From: Phycisphaerales bacterium UBA1910
GTDB lineage: Bacteria > Planctomycetota > Phycisphaerae > Phycisphaerales > UBA1924
Assembly (NCBI GenBank): GCA_002337545.1
Contig: DDGE01000071.1
Span: 83,303 to 115,473 of the forward strand
Reading direction: 5' to 3'
Length of the DNA stretch: 32,171 nt
Within the stretch, counting starts at the first letter, position 1; each line of letters starts with the position of its first letter. Below the pieces are notes generated by a model, which saw nothing but the letters and a program-made list of their open reading frames with translations, was not told the origin of the DNA and searched no databases. The translations under genes were made by a program, and so were the position numbers. Below are positions 8,995 to 17,425 of this stretch, one piece after another.

Positions 8995-10878
8995 ATGCAG
9001 AACAAGTTCGGGTTGAAGGATTTTGTGCTTCTGGTGCTCATCGCTACAGCGATCGTGATCAGTCTCTTTACGATGTTCCAGGATGATCGGAGATGGGAGC
9101 AGAATGAAGTTCTGGTCTCAAAGATCGACTCCATTGAGCAGCAACTCGCAAGAATGGAAACAAAGCTCGAATCAGGGATCGTTGTCTCCAATAACGCGGG
9201 GGCGAATGGCTCCTCATCCGCGGCGTCGCGTGATGTGTCATGGGTCCGTGATCCAAATGTTGAGGTCGTTTGGTTCGATATGCCCGGATTCGCGTCTGAT
9301 CCTCGCAATAACGAGGATTACCGAATCGGGGGTACATTCCAGGAGACTTTTGAAGCCCAGCCCGCGAAGCTCACCCCGATCCTCGGCGAGGATGTGTACG
9401 GTCGGCGTGTGCAGGATCAGGTCTGCGAGCGACTCGCGGAGTTTGATCCCGAGACTCTCGAACTCACTGGCTGGCTTGCCGAAGCATGGCAGTATGATCC
9501 TGAGGGATACTGGGTCCGTGTGAAGATCCGCGATATCGCGCGTTTCTCTGACGGCCAGCCCGTTACAGCGGAAGATGTCCGTTGGACCTTCCACGACTAT
9601 ATCAACAACCCCGAGCTCGAAACCGAGTCACTCCGCTCGATCCTGACACAGATCGAAAAGGTCGAGGTCATCGACGACAAGGTGGTTGAAATATCGTTCA
9701 ATGAGCCTGACGCATACAACCTGCAGGCGGCACTCCAGTTCTATATCCTCCCCAAGCATTTCTACGAAAAGTTCACCCCGACCCAGATCAATCAGGCGAC
9801 CGCGCTGACCATGGGATCCGGACCGTTCAAGTTCGCAAATCTCAACCCCGACAACCAATGGACGCCCGGCGAAACCGCTGTGCTTGTTCGTAACGAGCAG
9901 TACTGGGGCCCCAAGCCGGCGATCGCAGAACTCCGATTCAATGTCATTCAGGAAGATGTGCCCAAGCTCACCGCGTTTACCAACGGCGAGACGGACATGA
10001 TCAACCCCTCAGCCCCCCAGTTCCTGGAGATGACTGAGCGTGCGGATTGGGATGAAAAGGCACACTCGCTCAAGTGGCTCAACATGCGATCGGGCTACCT
10101 CTTCATCGGCTGGCAATGCGGCCCCCGTGATGGCAAACTCACACCCTTCCACGACAAACGAGTCCGTCAGGCGATGACCCTCAATCTTGATCGCGAGCAG
10201 ATGATCCGCGATATTTGGGCAGGCCTCGATTATGTTGCGGTCGGTCCAAACAACCCGCCTTCGCCAGCGGCAAACCCAGAAATCGAACCGTGGCCGTACA
10301 ACCCTGAACGCGCATTGGAACTCCTCGCGGAAGCGGGATGGGAAGATCGTGACGGCAACGGGATCTTGGAGAATGCGGACGGTGTCGAGTTCGAGTTCGA
10401 GTTCACCCGGGCCTCAGGCGGGCAGACCGCTGAGCGGATGCAGAAGTACATCGTTGACCGGTGTGCTGCGATCGGGATTCGTTGTACTCCCAAGATTGTG
10501 GACTGGGCGTTGTACGACCAGATCCTGAAGAACCGTGACTTCGATGCAATCACGCTCGGTTGGTCCGCATCCGCTCCGGAATCGGATCCCAAGCAGATCT
10601 GGCACACCGATTCCATCCAGAACCAGGGCCATAACTTCATCCAATGGGATGGTGGTCAGGACCAGTACATCGATGGGCTGAAGGCCGAACTCGACTTCGA
10701 CAAGCGGATGAAGATCTTCCATCAGTTCCATTCGCTCGTACACGAGGAGCAGCCGTACACCTTTATCCGTGTCGTCCCGTGGAAGCGTTTCATCAGCAAG
10801 GAGTTCACGAATGTCCATCCCTACCCCAAGGGACTGGAACAGCGTGAGTACTACACAGCGCCGATGCAAGCAAACTGA
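8995..10878 (+). CDS. ABC transporter substrate-binding protein, family 5 (SBP_bac_5), membrane-anchored
   Basis: 627 aa from ATG 8995, with GAGAG about 6 nt upstream; an in-frame TTG lies at 8989. It should bind the solute outside the inner membrane and deliver it to the permeases. The N-terminus is a single uncleaved helix (about 8-28) followed by a short coiled coil (35-58) and a Ser/Asn/Ala-rich linker. No lipobox Cys is visible, unlike most Gram-negative and Gram-positive family 5 proteins that are either periplasmic or lipoproteins. The family 5 fold starts near residue 115. Recognisable pieces include LAEAWQYDPEGYW, FSDGQPVTAEDVRWTF, GSGPFKF and VRQAMTLNLDREQMI. It lies between an OppC-type and an OppB-type permease gene. 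The ligand (peptide, nickel, sugar oligomer) cannot be told from sequence. Confidence 0.88.
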   Translation: MQNKFGLKDFVLLVLIATAIVISLFTMFQDDRRWEQNEVLVSKIDSIEQQLARMETKLESGIVVSNNAGANGSSSAASRDVSWVRDPNVEVVWFDMPGFASDPRNNEDYRIGGTFQETFEAQPAKLTPILGEDVYGRRVQDQVCERLAEFDPETLELTGWLAEAWQYDPEGYWVRVKIRDIARFSDGQPVTAEDVRWTFHDYINNPELETESLRSILTQIEKVEVIDDKVVEISFNEPDAYNLQAALQFYILPKHFYEKFTPTQINQATALTMGSGPFKFANLNPDNQWTPGETAVLVRNEQYWGPKPAIAELRFNVIQEDVPKLTAFTNGETDMINPSAPQFLEMTERADWDEKAHSLKWLNMRSGYLFIGWQCGPRDGKLTPFHDKRVRQAMTLNLDREQMIRDIWAGLDYVAVGPNNPPSPAANPEIEPWPYNPERALELLAEAGWEDRDGNGILENADGVEFEFEFTRASGGQTAERMQKYIVDRCAAIGIRCTPKIVDWALYDQILKNRDFDAITLGWSASAPESDPKQIWHTDSIQNQGHNFIQWDGGQDQYIDGLKAELDFDKRMKIFHQFHSLVHEEQPYTFIRVVPWKRFISKEFTNVHPYPKGLEQREYYTAPMQAN

Positions 10879-10902
10879 TCACGCGAAGGGACGAGGCCAC
10901 GC

Positions 10903-12447
10903 ATGGGCGTATACATTCTTCGACGCTTGCTCCTGATGATACCGACTTTGATCGGGATCACCTTCGTCGTGTTCATGATCATCGCGCTCGCACCCGGCGG
11001 GATCGGGGCGTCGCTCCGTGTTGCCGGCGGCGAGATGGAAGCGAACACCCGTGCCATCCGCGAGGCATACCTTGAGGACCGGTACGGTCTCGATGCGCCC
11101 GCCCCGGTGCAGTATGTCCGCTGGCTCGGACGCATCTCCCCGATTAAGTTCGGCACGCGCGACCAGATCGATCCGACAGGCGAGTTCATCCGTTCACCCA
11201 AGAAACCCAAGGACCCACCTCTTTGGGAACTCTTTGTGGACGAGCTTCCCCCAAAGGTCGAACCGGTCCCGTACGAGTTTGTGCTCGGGGACGCGACGGA
11301 TGCTGACGAGATCGCAGAAATCAAAGGCCGCGCGTATCGCCGACAATCGCAGGCGTACTCGCAGGCCCGTGCCGCGATGATCGCGAATAAAGCGATGCTC
11401 GACGAGATTCTCGGCTCGATCGCAGATCGCAACAAGATCCGTGGCATCCGAGATGGATCCGGGAAGATCCGATACAGCATCGTCGAGAAAAATCTCGATG
11501 TCTACCAGAGCGATGAGCGTTGGGAAGAACTCCAATCGCAAGGCCAGATCCTGATCGATGCGTACGCGGAGGCATGGCAGCAGTGGGGCATCCTGAAAGG
11601 GATATTCGATGCAAAGCCATTCCCTGAGGCCGGGTACGGTACTTCATGGGTTAGTATTTCGAGCCCCGATTTCGGACGCTCGTTTACCAAATCCCGCCCC
11701 GTGGTCGACCTGATCTCTGACGCGATCCCGATCACGATCCTGCTCAACCTGATCGCAACGCCGATCATCTACTTTGTCGCAATACCCTGCGGGATGCTCG
11801 CGGCGGTCAAGGCTGGCTCACTCTTTGATCGCCTGAGCGGTGCATTCTTCATCGCGATGTGGTCTTTCCCGATCCCGCTGGCGGGTGTGCTCGCTGTCGG
11901 ATACCTCGCGAACAATGACATTCTCGGGTGGTTTCCCGTTTCTGGGCTGCACTCGACCGCGTCCGAGGGATACACCTATCTCCCCAGCACCAATGCGCAG
12001 GGGAACTGGGAGCCGGGCTACCTGCTCGATTTGATTTGGCATGTGTGCCTGCCCGTTCTGTGTCTGGTCTACGGCGGGTTCGCGATTCTGTCCAAGCAGA
12101 CACGCGCCGCGATGCTCGACAACTTCAATATGGACTATGTTCGAACAGCGAAGGCAAAGGGTGTCGCTGGAAACACGATTGTCATGCGGCATGTGTTCCG
12201 CAACTCGCTTCTTCCCCTGATCACGATGTTCGTCTCGATCTTCCCCGCGATGCTCGCGGGTTCCGTGGTGATCGAGCAGATCTTCACCATCCCCGGCATG
12301 GGGCGTCTAACCCTTGAGTCGATCAACCTACGCGATCGCGAGCTTCTTCTCGCCAACACGCTGATGATCGCGGGGGTAAACCTGATCGCGCTCCTGCTGG
12401 CGGACATCCTGTACGCGCTTGCTGATCCGAGGATTTCGTACAAATGA
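10903..12447 (+). CDS. Peptide-type ABC transporter permease, OppB/DppB family, with a long insertion
   Basis: 514 aa; the ATG at 10903 follows a GAGG-type site (10893-10896) and the N-terminus YILRRLLLMIPTLIGITFVV is typical of DppB/OppB. The signature segment DRYGLDAPAPVQYVRWL (59-75) is the conserved element just after helix 1. The core, from about 255 (DFGRSF.., then PITILLNLIATPI) to the end, has the remaining helices. The EAA-like loop TAKAKGVAGNTIVMRHVFRN lies at 415-434, followed by FTIPGMGRL (461-469), a hallmark of the family. DppB is normally about 310-340 aa. Here about 170 mostly charged residues (80-250) are inserted on the predicted outer side between helix 1 and the core. The stop overlaps the next start by 4 bases (ATGA), implying coupled translation with the OppC-type partner. 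Confidence 0.88.
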   Translation: MGVYILRRLLLMIPTLIGITFVVFMIIALAPGGIGASLRVAGGEMEANTRAIREAYLEDRYGLDAPAPVQYVRWLGRISPIKFGTRDQIDPTGEFIRSPKKPKDPPLWELFVDELPPKVEPVPYEFVLGDATDADEIAEIKGRAYRRQSQAYSQARAAMIANKAMLDEILGSIADRNKIRGIRDGSGKIRYSIVEKNLDVYQSDERWEELQSQGQILIDAYAEAWQQWGILKGIFDAKPFPEAGYGTSWVSISSPDFGRSFTKSRPVVDLISDAIPITILLNLIATPIIYFVAIPCGMLAAVKAGSLFDRLSGAFFIAMWSFPIPLAGVLAVGYLANNDILGWFPVSGLHSTASEGYTYLPSTNAQGNWEPGYLLDLIWHVCLPVLCLVYGGFAILSKQTRAAMLDNFNMDYVRTAKAKGVAGNTIVMRHVFRNSLLPLITMFVSIFPAMLAGSVVIEQIFTIPGMGRLTLESINLRDRELLLANTLMIAGVNLIALLLADILYALADPRISYK

Positions 12448-14150
12448 GTAAAAACGCAAATCCAGTGCAGGCGGATAAGCCGAGCTCCGTTACCGGTGTG
12501 CAACTCGCACAGGGCATCGGACACCAGCCCGCCCAGAGCTTCTGGGCGGAAGCATGGTCGCAGGTCTTCAAACGACCGGCAGCCGTCGCGAGCATTGTCT
12601 GGATCGCGATCGTGAGTTTCTTCGCGATCTACGCACCACTCATCGCGTCGAGCCACCCCCTGATTCTCCGTTCGGACGATGGTTTGAGCTCGCCGCTGAT
12701 CGATTCACTCAGCGCTCCGGATGTGGCGCTGCTCGTGATCGGTACGATCTCGCCGTTCTTTCTCTTTCTGAAGATCGGCTCAATGAACTTTGGCGAGAAA
12801 CTCCGTCTGGTGATCGCGGGGGCTGCCCAGATCGGGATGGTTGTCATCCTTGCTCGAGTTGTGGAAAGCACATTCACCCATCGCGACGCCGTTGGCTTTG
12901 TCGCGGATTGGGGGCGTTCGGACCTTTTCGTTCCCGTCTCGGTCGCCGTTCTCTGCGGGATAACAATGATCCCGTTCCTCCTGATCTCCTTCTTCGTTCA
13001 CCGGAGTGTGGGGCGGATGGTGTTCGTCTTGGCCATCGCAATCGTTGCGGGTGGCATTGTCGCATGGAAGTGGACACCCTCACTGAACAACTTCGACTAT
13101 CGCGATCGTGAGTCGCGCGGACTGGTGGACGCTACCTACACAGTGGTTCCATTCTCGCACTCGCACTCGATGCCCGCGATGTTCAACCGCCCGCCGGGGG
13201 CGACCCCGATGGATGCCGCATGGTCTCGCCTCGAGTCATGGCAGCGTCGAACGGAAGGACGAAGCGCAAAGTTCAACGAAGAAGAACTCGCCGTGATACC
13301 GATCACGGAAGAGACCATGACTGAGCTCCGCGCGATCGGTCGTTCCGTGGACGGGCTCGTCTCGTACCCGATCGCTGAGTTCATGGACGAACTGCAGATG
13401 CGAGTGGATGCCGGGGAGATCACAAACCTTGTGGAGATGCGCGACGCGATCCTCGCGCACAGCGCTCCGATGCACACCATCGGTACGGATACGCTTGGGC
13501 AGGATGTGCTCTCGCAGATGATGCACGCGTGTCGTCTCGCGATCTCGATTGGGTTTGTCTCGACGGGCATCGCCGTAGTCATCGGCGTCACGATCGGGGC
13601 GCTCATGGGGTACTTCGGCGGCTGGGTCGACCTTTTGCTCTACCGCGTCGTAGAGATCTTCATGGCCATCCCGGTCCTGTTCCTGCTGATCGTGGCCGCG
13701 GGGCTTCTTCCACGCAATACCTACTTCATGATGGCCATCATCGGGTGTTTTACATGGACCGGCGCGGCGCGTTTCATCCGCGCAGAGTTCATGAAGCTTC
13801 GACACACGGACTATGTCCAAGCAGCACAAGCGATGGGGCTGCCGCTTTGGTCGATCCTGTTCAAGCACATGCTCCCAAACGGGGTCACACCTGTTCTTGT
13901 TGAGTCGTCGTTCCTGATCGCGGCGGCAATCCTGATCGAGGCAACCCTATCCTTCCTCGGGCTCGGTCCGACGGGACAGGCGAGCTGGGGTAGCCTGCTG
14001 CGAAACGCTTCGGGTGAGGCCGGCGGCTTCCTGTGGTGGCTGGCAATCTTCCCCGGTGCCGCGATCTTCCTGACAACACTGGCTTACAACTTGATCGGCG
14101 AGGCGCTCCGAGACGCGATCGATCCCAAACTCAAGAAAGCACGCGTCTGA
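12444..14150 (+). CDS. Peptide-type ABC transporter permease, OppC/DppC family (second copy), with extra membrane helices
   Basis: 568 aa, starting inside the OppB-type stop. Helix 1 is about 45-66. The canonical pre-core element appears late, at IGTDTLGQDVLS (346-357), where most OppC proteins have it near residue 90. The EAA loop is QAAQAMGLPLWSILFKHMLP (459-478), and LIEATLSFLGLG (497-508) is the usual downstream motif. The roughly 270-residue insertion (75-343) contains four strongly hydrophobic segments, about 91-110, 120-140, 161-185 and 191-210, so this protein probably has four more membrane spans than the usual six. It also has a soluble part with a His/Ser cluster, SHSHS (238-242). 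It is the likely heterodimer partner of the adjacent OppB; the copy at 7635 would then be an alternative partner. The function of the insertion is unknown. Confidence 0.87.
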   Translation: MSKNANPVQADKPSSVTGVQLAQGIGHQPAQSFWAEAWSQVFKRPAAVASIVWIAIVSFFAIYAPLIASSHPLILRSDDGLSSPLIDSLSAPDVALLVIGTISPFFLFLKIGSMNFGEKLRLVIAGAAQIGMVVILARVVESTFTHRDAVGFVADWGRSDLFVPVSVAVLCGITMIPFLLISFFVHRSVGRMVFVLAIAIVAGGIVAWKWTPSLNNFDYRDRESRGLVDATYTVVPFSHSHSMPAMFNRPPGATPMDAAWSRLESWQRRTEGRSAKFNEEELAVIPITEETMTELRAIGRSVDGLVSYPIAEFMDELQMRVDAGEITNLVEMRDAILAHSAPMHTIGTDTLGQDVLSQMMHACRLAISIGFVSTGIAVVIGVTIGALMGYFGGWVDLLLYRVVEIFMAIPVLFLLIVAAGLLPRNTYFMMAIIGCFTWTGAARFIRAEFMKLRHTDYVQAAQAMGLPLWSILFKHMLPNGVTPVLVESSFLIAAAILIEATLSFLGLGPTGQASWGSLLRNASGEAGGFLWWLAIFPGAAIFLTTLAYNLIGEALRDAIDPKLKKARV

Positions 14151-14176
14151 TCTGTGAAAGACGCGAGGAGTTATCC

Positions 14177-15319
14177 ATGAGCGAAGCAACGATGCAACAA
14201 CCCGGTCGCGCGAGCACCTCAGCGGTGGCAGAACAGCCGATCATGCAGGTACAAGACCTCGCGGTCTCGTTCGACAATGGATCCGGCCCCCGCATCCAGG
14301 CCGTGGACGGGGTCCGCATGACGGTCTACCCCCGCCAGACCCTCGCGGTCGTAGGCGAATCCGGGTGCGGCAAGTCCGTCACCTCCATGAGCTCGATGCA
14401 ACTTGTACCCCGACCACCCGGGCGTTTCGATCGCGGCAAGATCATGTACCGCATGGCCGATGGGAGGGTTCTCAACCTGCTCGAGCAATCCGAAGCCGAT
14501 ATGCGAAAGATTCGCGGTAATGAGATCGCGATGATCTTCCAGGAGCCCATGACCTCCCTCAACCCCGTATACACCGTCGGGGATCAGATCATCGAGGCAA
14601 TCACACTCCATCAGGATGTGAACGCAAAGGAAGCGGAAAAAATCGCGATCGAGGCGATGGATGCCGTGGGAATCCCGGACCCCACAGGGCGAATCAAGGC
14701 GTACCCACACCAGTTCTCAGGTGGTATGAGACAGCGTGTTATGATCGCGATGGCGCTCGCCTGTCAACCGCGATTACTGCTCGCGGATGAACCCACTACG
14801 GCACTCGATGTGACGATCCAGGCACAGATTCTTGAGCTGCTACAGCAACTCAAGGAAGAGCGCGATATGGCCGTGATGCTCATCACGCACGACCTCGGGG
14901 TCGTTGCAGAGAACGCGGATGTCGTTTGTGTCATGTACGCGGGTCGCGTCGTGGAGTTTGCGCCCGTCTATACCCTGTTCGACAATCCGATGCATCCCTA
15001 CACCAAGGGACTCCTCGCGAGTATCCCCGTTGTTCACAAGAAGCTCGACCGTCTGACGACCATCACCGAGATCGTCAACAATCCTGAAGAGTTCAAGAAA
15101 CTCCCCGGAGCGGAGAAAGGGATTACGCCTTGGTGGCCTTGGAGCGACGCCCCAGCAGATCTTCGCAAACGCGATGAACCCGCGGGTGATTATGTTTTAC
15201 GCAAGGTTGCGGACGACCACTGGGTCGGATGCTGGCGTACAGAAGCGGTGAAGAACGATGATTCATCGCCGCCGGATCTGACTTTCCGTGTGAGTGATTT
15301 CAAGAAGCAGCAGGATTGA
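14177..15319 (+). CDS. Peptide-type ABC transporter ATP-binding protein, OppD/DppD family
   Basis: 380 aa from ATG 14177, with GAGGAG at 14165-14170 (6 nt spacing); the longer open frame to 14033 only overlaps the permease. It hydrolyses ATP on the cytoplasmic side to drive the permeases. Walker A GESGCGKS (60-67), Q-loop Gln122 in [10 protein letters not shown], signature FSGGMRQR (180-187), Walker B LLLADEPT (200-207), and the switch His238 in LITHDLGVV are all intact. The C-terminal extension has [12 protein letters not shown] (273-284) and DDHWVGCW (346-353), matching the oligopeptide-transporter C-terminal region. The Cys-rich CPFxPRC motif usual between these two blocks is absent: the stretch reads [14 protein letters not shown]. 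Opp/Dpp systems usually have a second ATPase (OppF), but the next gene is a glycosyltransferase, so this ATPase may work as a homodimer or use an unlinked partner. Confidence 0.92.
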   Translation: MSEATMQQPGRASTSAVAEQPIMQVQDLAVSFDNGSGPRIQAVDGVRMTVYPRQTLAVVGESGCGKSVTSMSSMQLVPRPPGRFDRGKIMYRMADGRVLNLLEQSEADMRKIRGNEIAMIFQEPMTSLNPVYTVGDQIIEAITLHQDVNAKEAEKIAIEAMDAVGIPDPTGRIKAYPHQFSGGMRQRVMIAMALACQPRLLLADEPTTALDVTIQAQILELLQQLKEERDMAVMLITHDLGVVAENADVVCVMYAGRVVEFAPVYTLFDNPMHPYTKGLLASIPVVHKKLDRLTTITEIVNNPEEFKKLPGAEKGITPWWPWSDAPADLRKRDEPAGDYVLRKVADDHWVGCWRTEAVKNDDSSPPDLTFRVSDFKKQQD

Positions 15320-15341
15320 TTCAATCCATCGGGGCCTCCCC
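15313..15341 (+). terminator. Two small hairpins after the ATPase gene
   Basis: GGATTG (15313-15318)/CAATCC (15322-15327) overlaps the stop codon, and GGGG (15331-15334)/CCCC (15338-15341) follows. Neither has a T-run, so termination here is doubtful and the glycosyltransferase gene may be cotranscribed. Confidence 0.25.
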
Positions 15342-15359
15342 CGGGAATGTGAGCACGCG

Positions 15360-16457
15360 ATGCGAGTGCTGATCCTGGCCGACGCACAGTTCGCAAAGCA
15401 CGAAAGAGCGCTCATCGAGCGCGTCGTGGTCGGTCTCACAGTTGAGGGCATCGAAGCCCAACTCATCCTCCCGAGGGATCGTGGCCTGTCCGCATTCCGG
15501 GTTGGGCTCCTTGGTGAGCCGATCTGGTACGCCGATCGTGGGCTGCTCATCACACGCAAGATCAGGGCAGCGCAGATCGCGCGGAGTATCACAGAACGAT
15601 ACGGGGACGCAACCCGACCCGTCGATATCGTGCATGTCATGGGCGGTGGTGCTTGGGGGATGGGGCTTGAACTCTCAAGGTTGCTTGGTGCAGGGCTTGC
15701 ACTCGAAGTCTGGCGAGCGGGGCTTGCGGGGCACGCCGCCAACCTGAACCTTGAGGAAGAGGATCGAGCAATCTTTCTCGTACCCGAGCGATCATTCGAG
15801 GACAACCTGCGCAAATCGATGAAACAGGCAAGGGTGCGCCATGTCCCATGGGGGGCACATGTTCCGGAGCAGCCTGTGCCTGTGTTCCGCGAAGACAAGC
15901 TCATTTCAATCGTGCTTATGGGGTCGGGGCGGCAGCAGGATCACTGCGTTGCGGCCTATACCGGTATCGCTGAAGCGATCGCATCTCGATCCGATATCAT
16001 GCTTTTCGCGAACCAGGAACTGGTCGAGCGTGCCGGGCTTTGGGCGCGGGTAAAAAAGGATAAACTCCAGGATCGGTTCACGGTTATCGATCGATCCGAA
16101 GATCGGCGTGATCTGTTATTGCGATGTGACATGCTCGTATATCCGGAAACGCTCCACGAGGAGCGGACACTGCTGCTAGACGCAATGGGGGCAGGGCTCG
16201 TCGTTATTACAGGCAACGACGAGAAAATCCAGCCCCTGAACGAGGAGTCCGGGGTGATCGTGGTTTCCCGGGCGGTGGCGGATGATTGGTCTGAACAGGT
16301 CCGGACAGTGATCAGGTCTCGTGATCATGCCATGGAGTGTGCCGCTCGCGTTCGTGAGTACATTCGGACCCATCGTCGCTCTGGGCTTCATATCGAAGCT
16401 CTGAGCGATGCATACACCGATCTTGTCGGGCTGGAGCAGGATCGCGAATCGGAATGA
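15360..16457 (+). CDS. Glycosyltransferase, GT-B fold, family 4-like
   Basis: 365 aa from ATG 15360, chosen because MRVLILADAQFAKHERALIE gives the usual first beta strand and helix of a GT-B enzyme; the open frame to 15294 adds unlike sequence and overlaps the previous gene. It probably transfers a sugar from an NDP-sugar to an envelope or cell-surface acceptor. The N-terminal half has a Gly-rich loop VMGGGAWGMGLELS (93-106). The C-terminal domain has LISIVLMGSGRQQD (181-194), then YPETLHEERTLLLDAMGAGL (261-280), the E-x7-E-like donor-binding motif of GT4 enzymes. It lies between a transporter operon and a small exported protein; donor and acceptor are unknown. There is no good Shine-Dalgarno site. 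Confidence 0.7.
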   Translation: MRVLILADAQFAKHERALIERVVVGLTVEGIEAQLILPRDRGLSAFRVGLLGEPIWYADRGLLITRKIRAAQIARSITERYGDATRPVDIVHVMGGGAWGMGLELSRLLGAGLALEVWRAGLAGHAANLNLEEEDRAIFLVPERSFEDNLRKSMKQARVRHVPWGAHVPEQPVPVFREDKLISIVLMGSGRQQDHCVAAYTGIAEAIASRSDIMLFANQELVERAGLWARVKKDKLQDRFTVIDRSEDRRDLLLRCDMLVYPETLHEERTLLLDAMGAGLVVITGNDEKIQPLNEESGVIVVSRAVADDWSEQVRTVIRSRDHAMECAARVREYIRTHRRSGLHIEALSDAYTDLVGLEQDRESE

Positions 16458-16460
16458 TCA

Positions 16461-16500
16461 GCTATCGGTCGTGCCTATGTCCGATAGCCGACTCCGTCGG
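16461..16500 (+). terminator. Tandem hairpins, possible terminator after the glycosyltransferase
   Basis: GCTATCGG (16461-16468)/CCGATAGC (16481-16488) is a perfect 8-bp stem, and CCGAC (16488-16492)/GTCGG (16496-16500) follows it directly. The tail (CCGTTTATTCC) is only partly T-rich. Confidence 0.45.
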
Positions 16501-16632
16501 CCGTTTATTCCTCATGTATCGTCAGAGTCGCTGGTGATCGTTCGGTTCTCGTGCATACTTCTTATGTGACGAGCAGCACTGCGTGTGCGTGCCTGTGTCG
16601 TCCAAAGACAACCCAAGATCGGAGGCACGAAG

Positions 16633-17394
16633 ATGATGATCACATCACTCATCGCTGCAGCGACACTCGCGCTGGGACCATGCAACGCGAACGGGTGCGG
16701 CAATAGCCACATCACGACCCCACGGGTCATCGAGATCAATCCGGACATGTTTGATACGACAGCCGTCAATCGTCGGCAGATCCGCTTCTCGAACGAGACG
16801 CAGGGTGAAGTTGTCGGCATGAGATCAATGGACGGTCAGGTCTCGTGGGAATCCGACTCGGATCGTGAGCTGCTGGGTGGGCAGGATGGTCCCGCGCTGA
16901 TCTACATCCAGATCTTCGATGGTACCTTCGCGATCGATCCGTTTGTTCCGATCCCCAGCGCCAGCGACGAGACCGCGCAGCAACTCTTCCGCGGCACCTC
17001 GCTGGAGACGGACCGGACCCAGTTCGGGCGTCAGCGCATCGATCGGACGAAGGAACTCTTCCGTAAACTTGAGCAGGCTCGCGTCAACTGGTTGCGTGAC
17101 AATGGCTACTACGGCGTCCGCAACTTCACAAACCCCAAGGCGGGCGAGAAGAAGGAAGCCAAACTACCCGAGCCCGCAGCGACCTTCCGTCGCCCAGCAG
17201 ATGTTCCTCGTGGCAAGTCTCGCGAGCAGGTCAACGCGAACACGAACCCGATGGGGTCCGTCGCGTTCCTGATGAACTCTGGAGATGAAAAAGTCCGGGT
17301 ATCGCTCCCGGCGCACCTCGACACATCGAACCGGGTCAGCGTGATCCAGCGAAACGGGTCGGATGTGAAGGAAGAAGTCGCAATCAACGAATGA
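16633..17394 (+). CDS. Small exported protein of unknown function
   Basis: 253 aa. The start is ATG 16633, preceded by GGAGGC (16621-16626). The first residues, MMITSLIAAATLALGPCNA, form a short signal peptide; cleavage near residue 19 is plausible. Cys17 follows LGP rather than a proper lipobox, so a lipoprotein is less likely. Cys17 and Cys22 could form a disulfide. The mature part is hydrophilic, with a beta-rich section (30-120), a charged helix (about 130-155, RQRIDRTKELFRKLEQARVN), a basic Pro/Ala-rich linker (170-195) and a C-terminal beta stretch. I recognise no family. The neighbours are a glycosyltransferase and xseA, and give no functional hint. Confidence 0.75.
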   Translation: MMITSLIAAATLALGPCNANGCGNSHITTPRVIEINPDMFDTTAVNRRQIRFSNETQGEVVGMRSMDGQVSWESDSDRELLGGQDGPALIYIQIFDGTFAIDPFVPIPSASDETAQQLFRGTSLETDRTQFGRQRIDRTKELFRKLEQARVNWLRDNGYYGVRNFTNPKAGEKKEAKLPEPAATFRRPADVPRGKSREQVNANTNPMGSVAFLMNSGDEKVRVSLPAHLDTSNRVSVIQRNGSDVKEEVAINE

Positions 17395-17413
17395 ACGCCC
17401 GCGTCATCGGCGG

Positions 17414-17419
17414 TATGCT
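17414..17419 (+). promoter_or_regulatory. Possible -10 hexamer for a leaderless xseA transcript
   Basis: TATGCT lies exactly 6 nt before the ATG at 17426, and no Shine-Dalgarno site is present. This is the TAnnnT arrangement of leaderless genes. No -35 box is clear. Confidence 0.4.
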
Positions 17420-17425
17420 CTGGGT

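Noticed and set aside
14033..14176. Extended start for the OppD-type ATPase
   Set aside because: It adds 48 residues that only read another frame of the permease gene; ATG 14177 has GAGGAG at the right distance.
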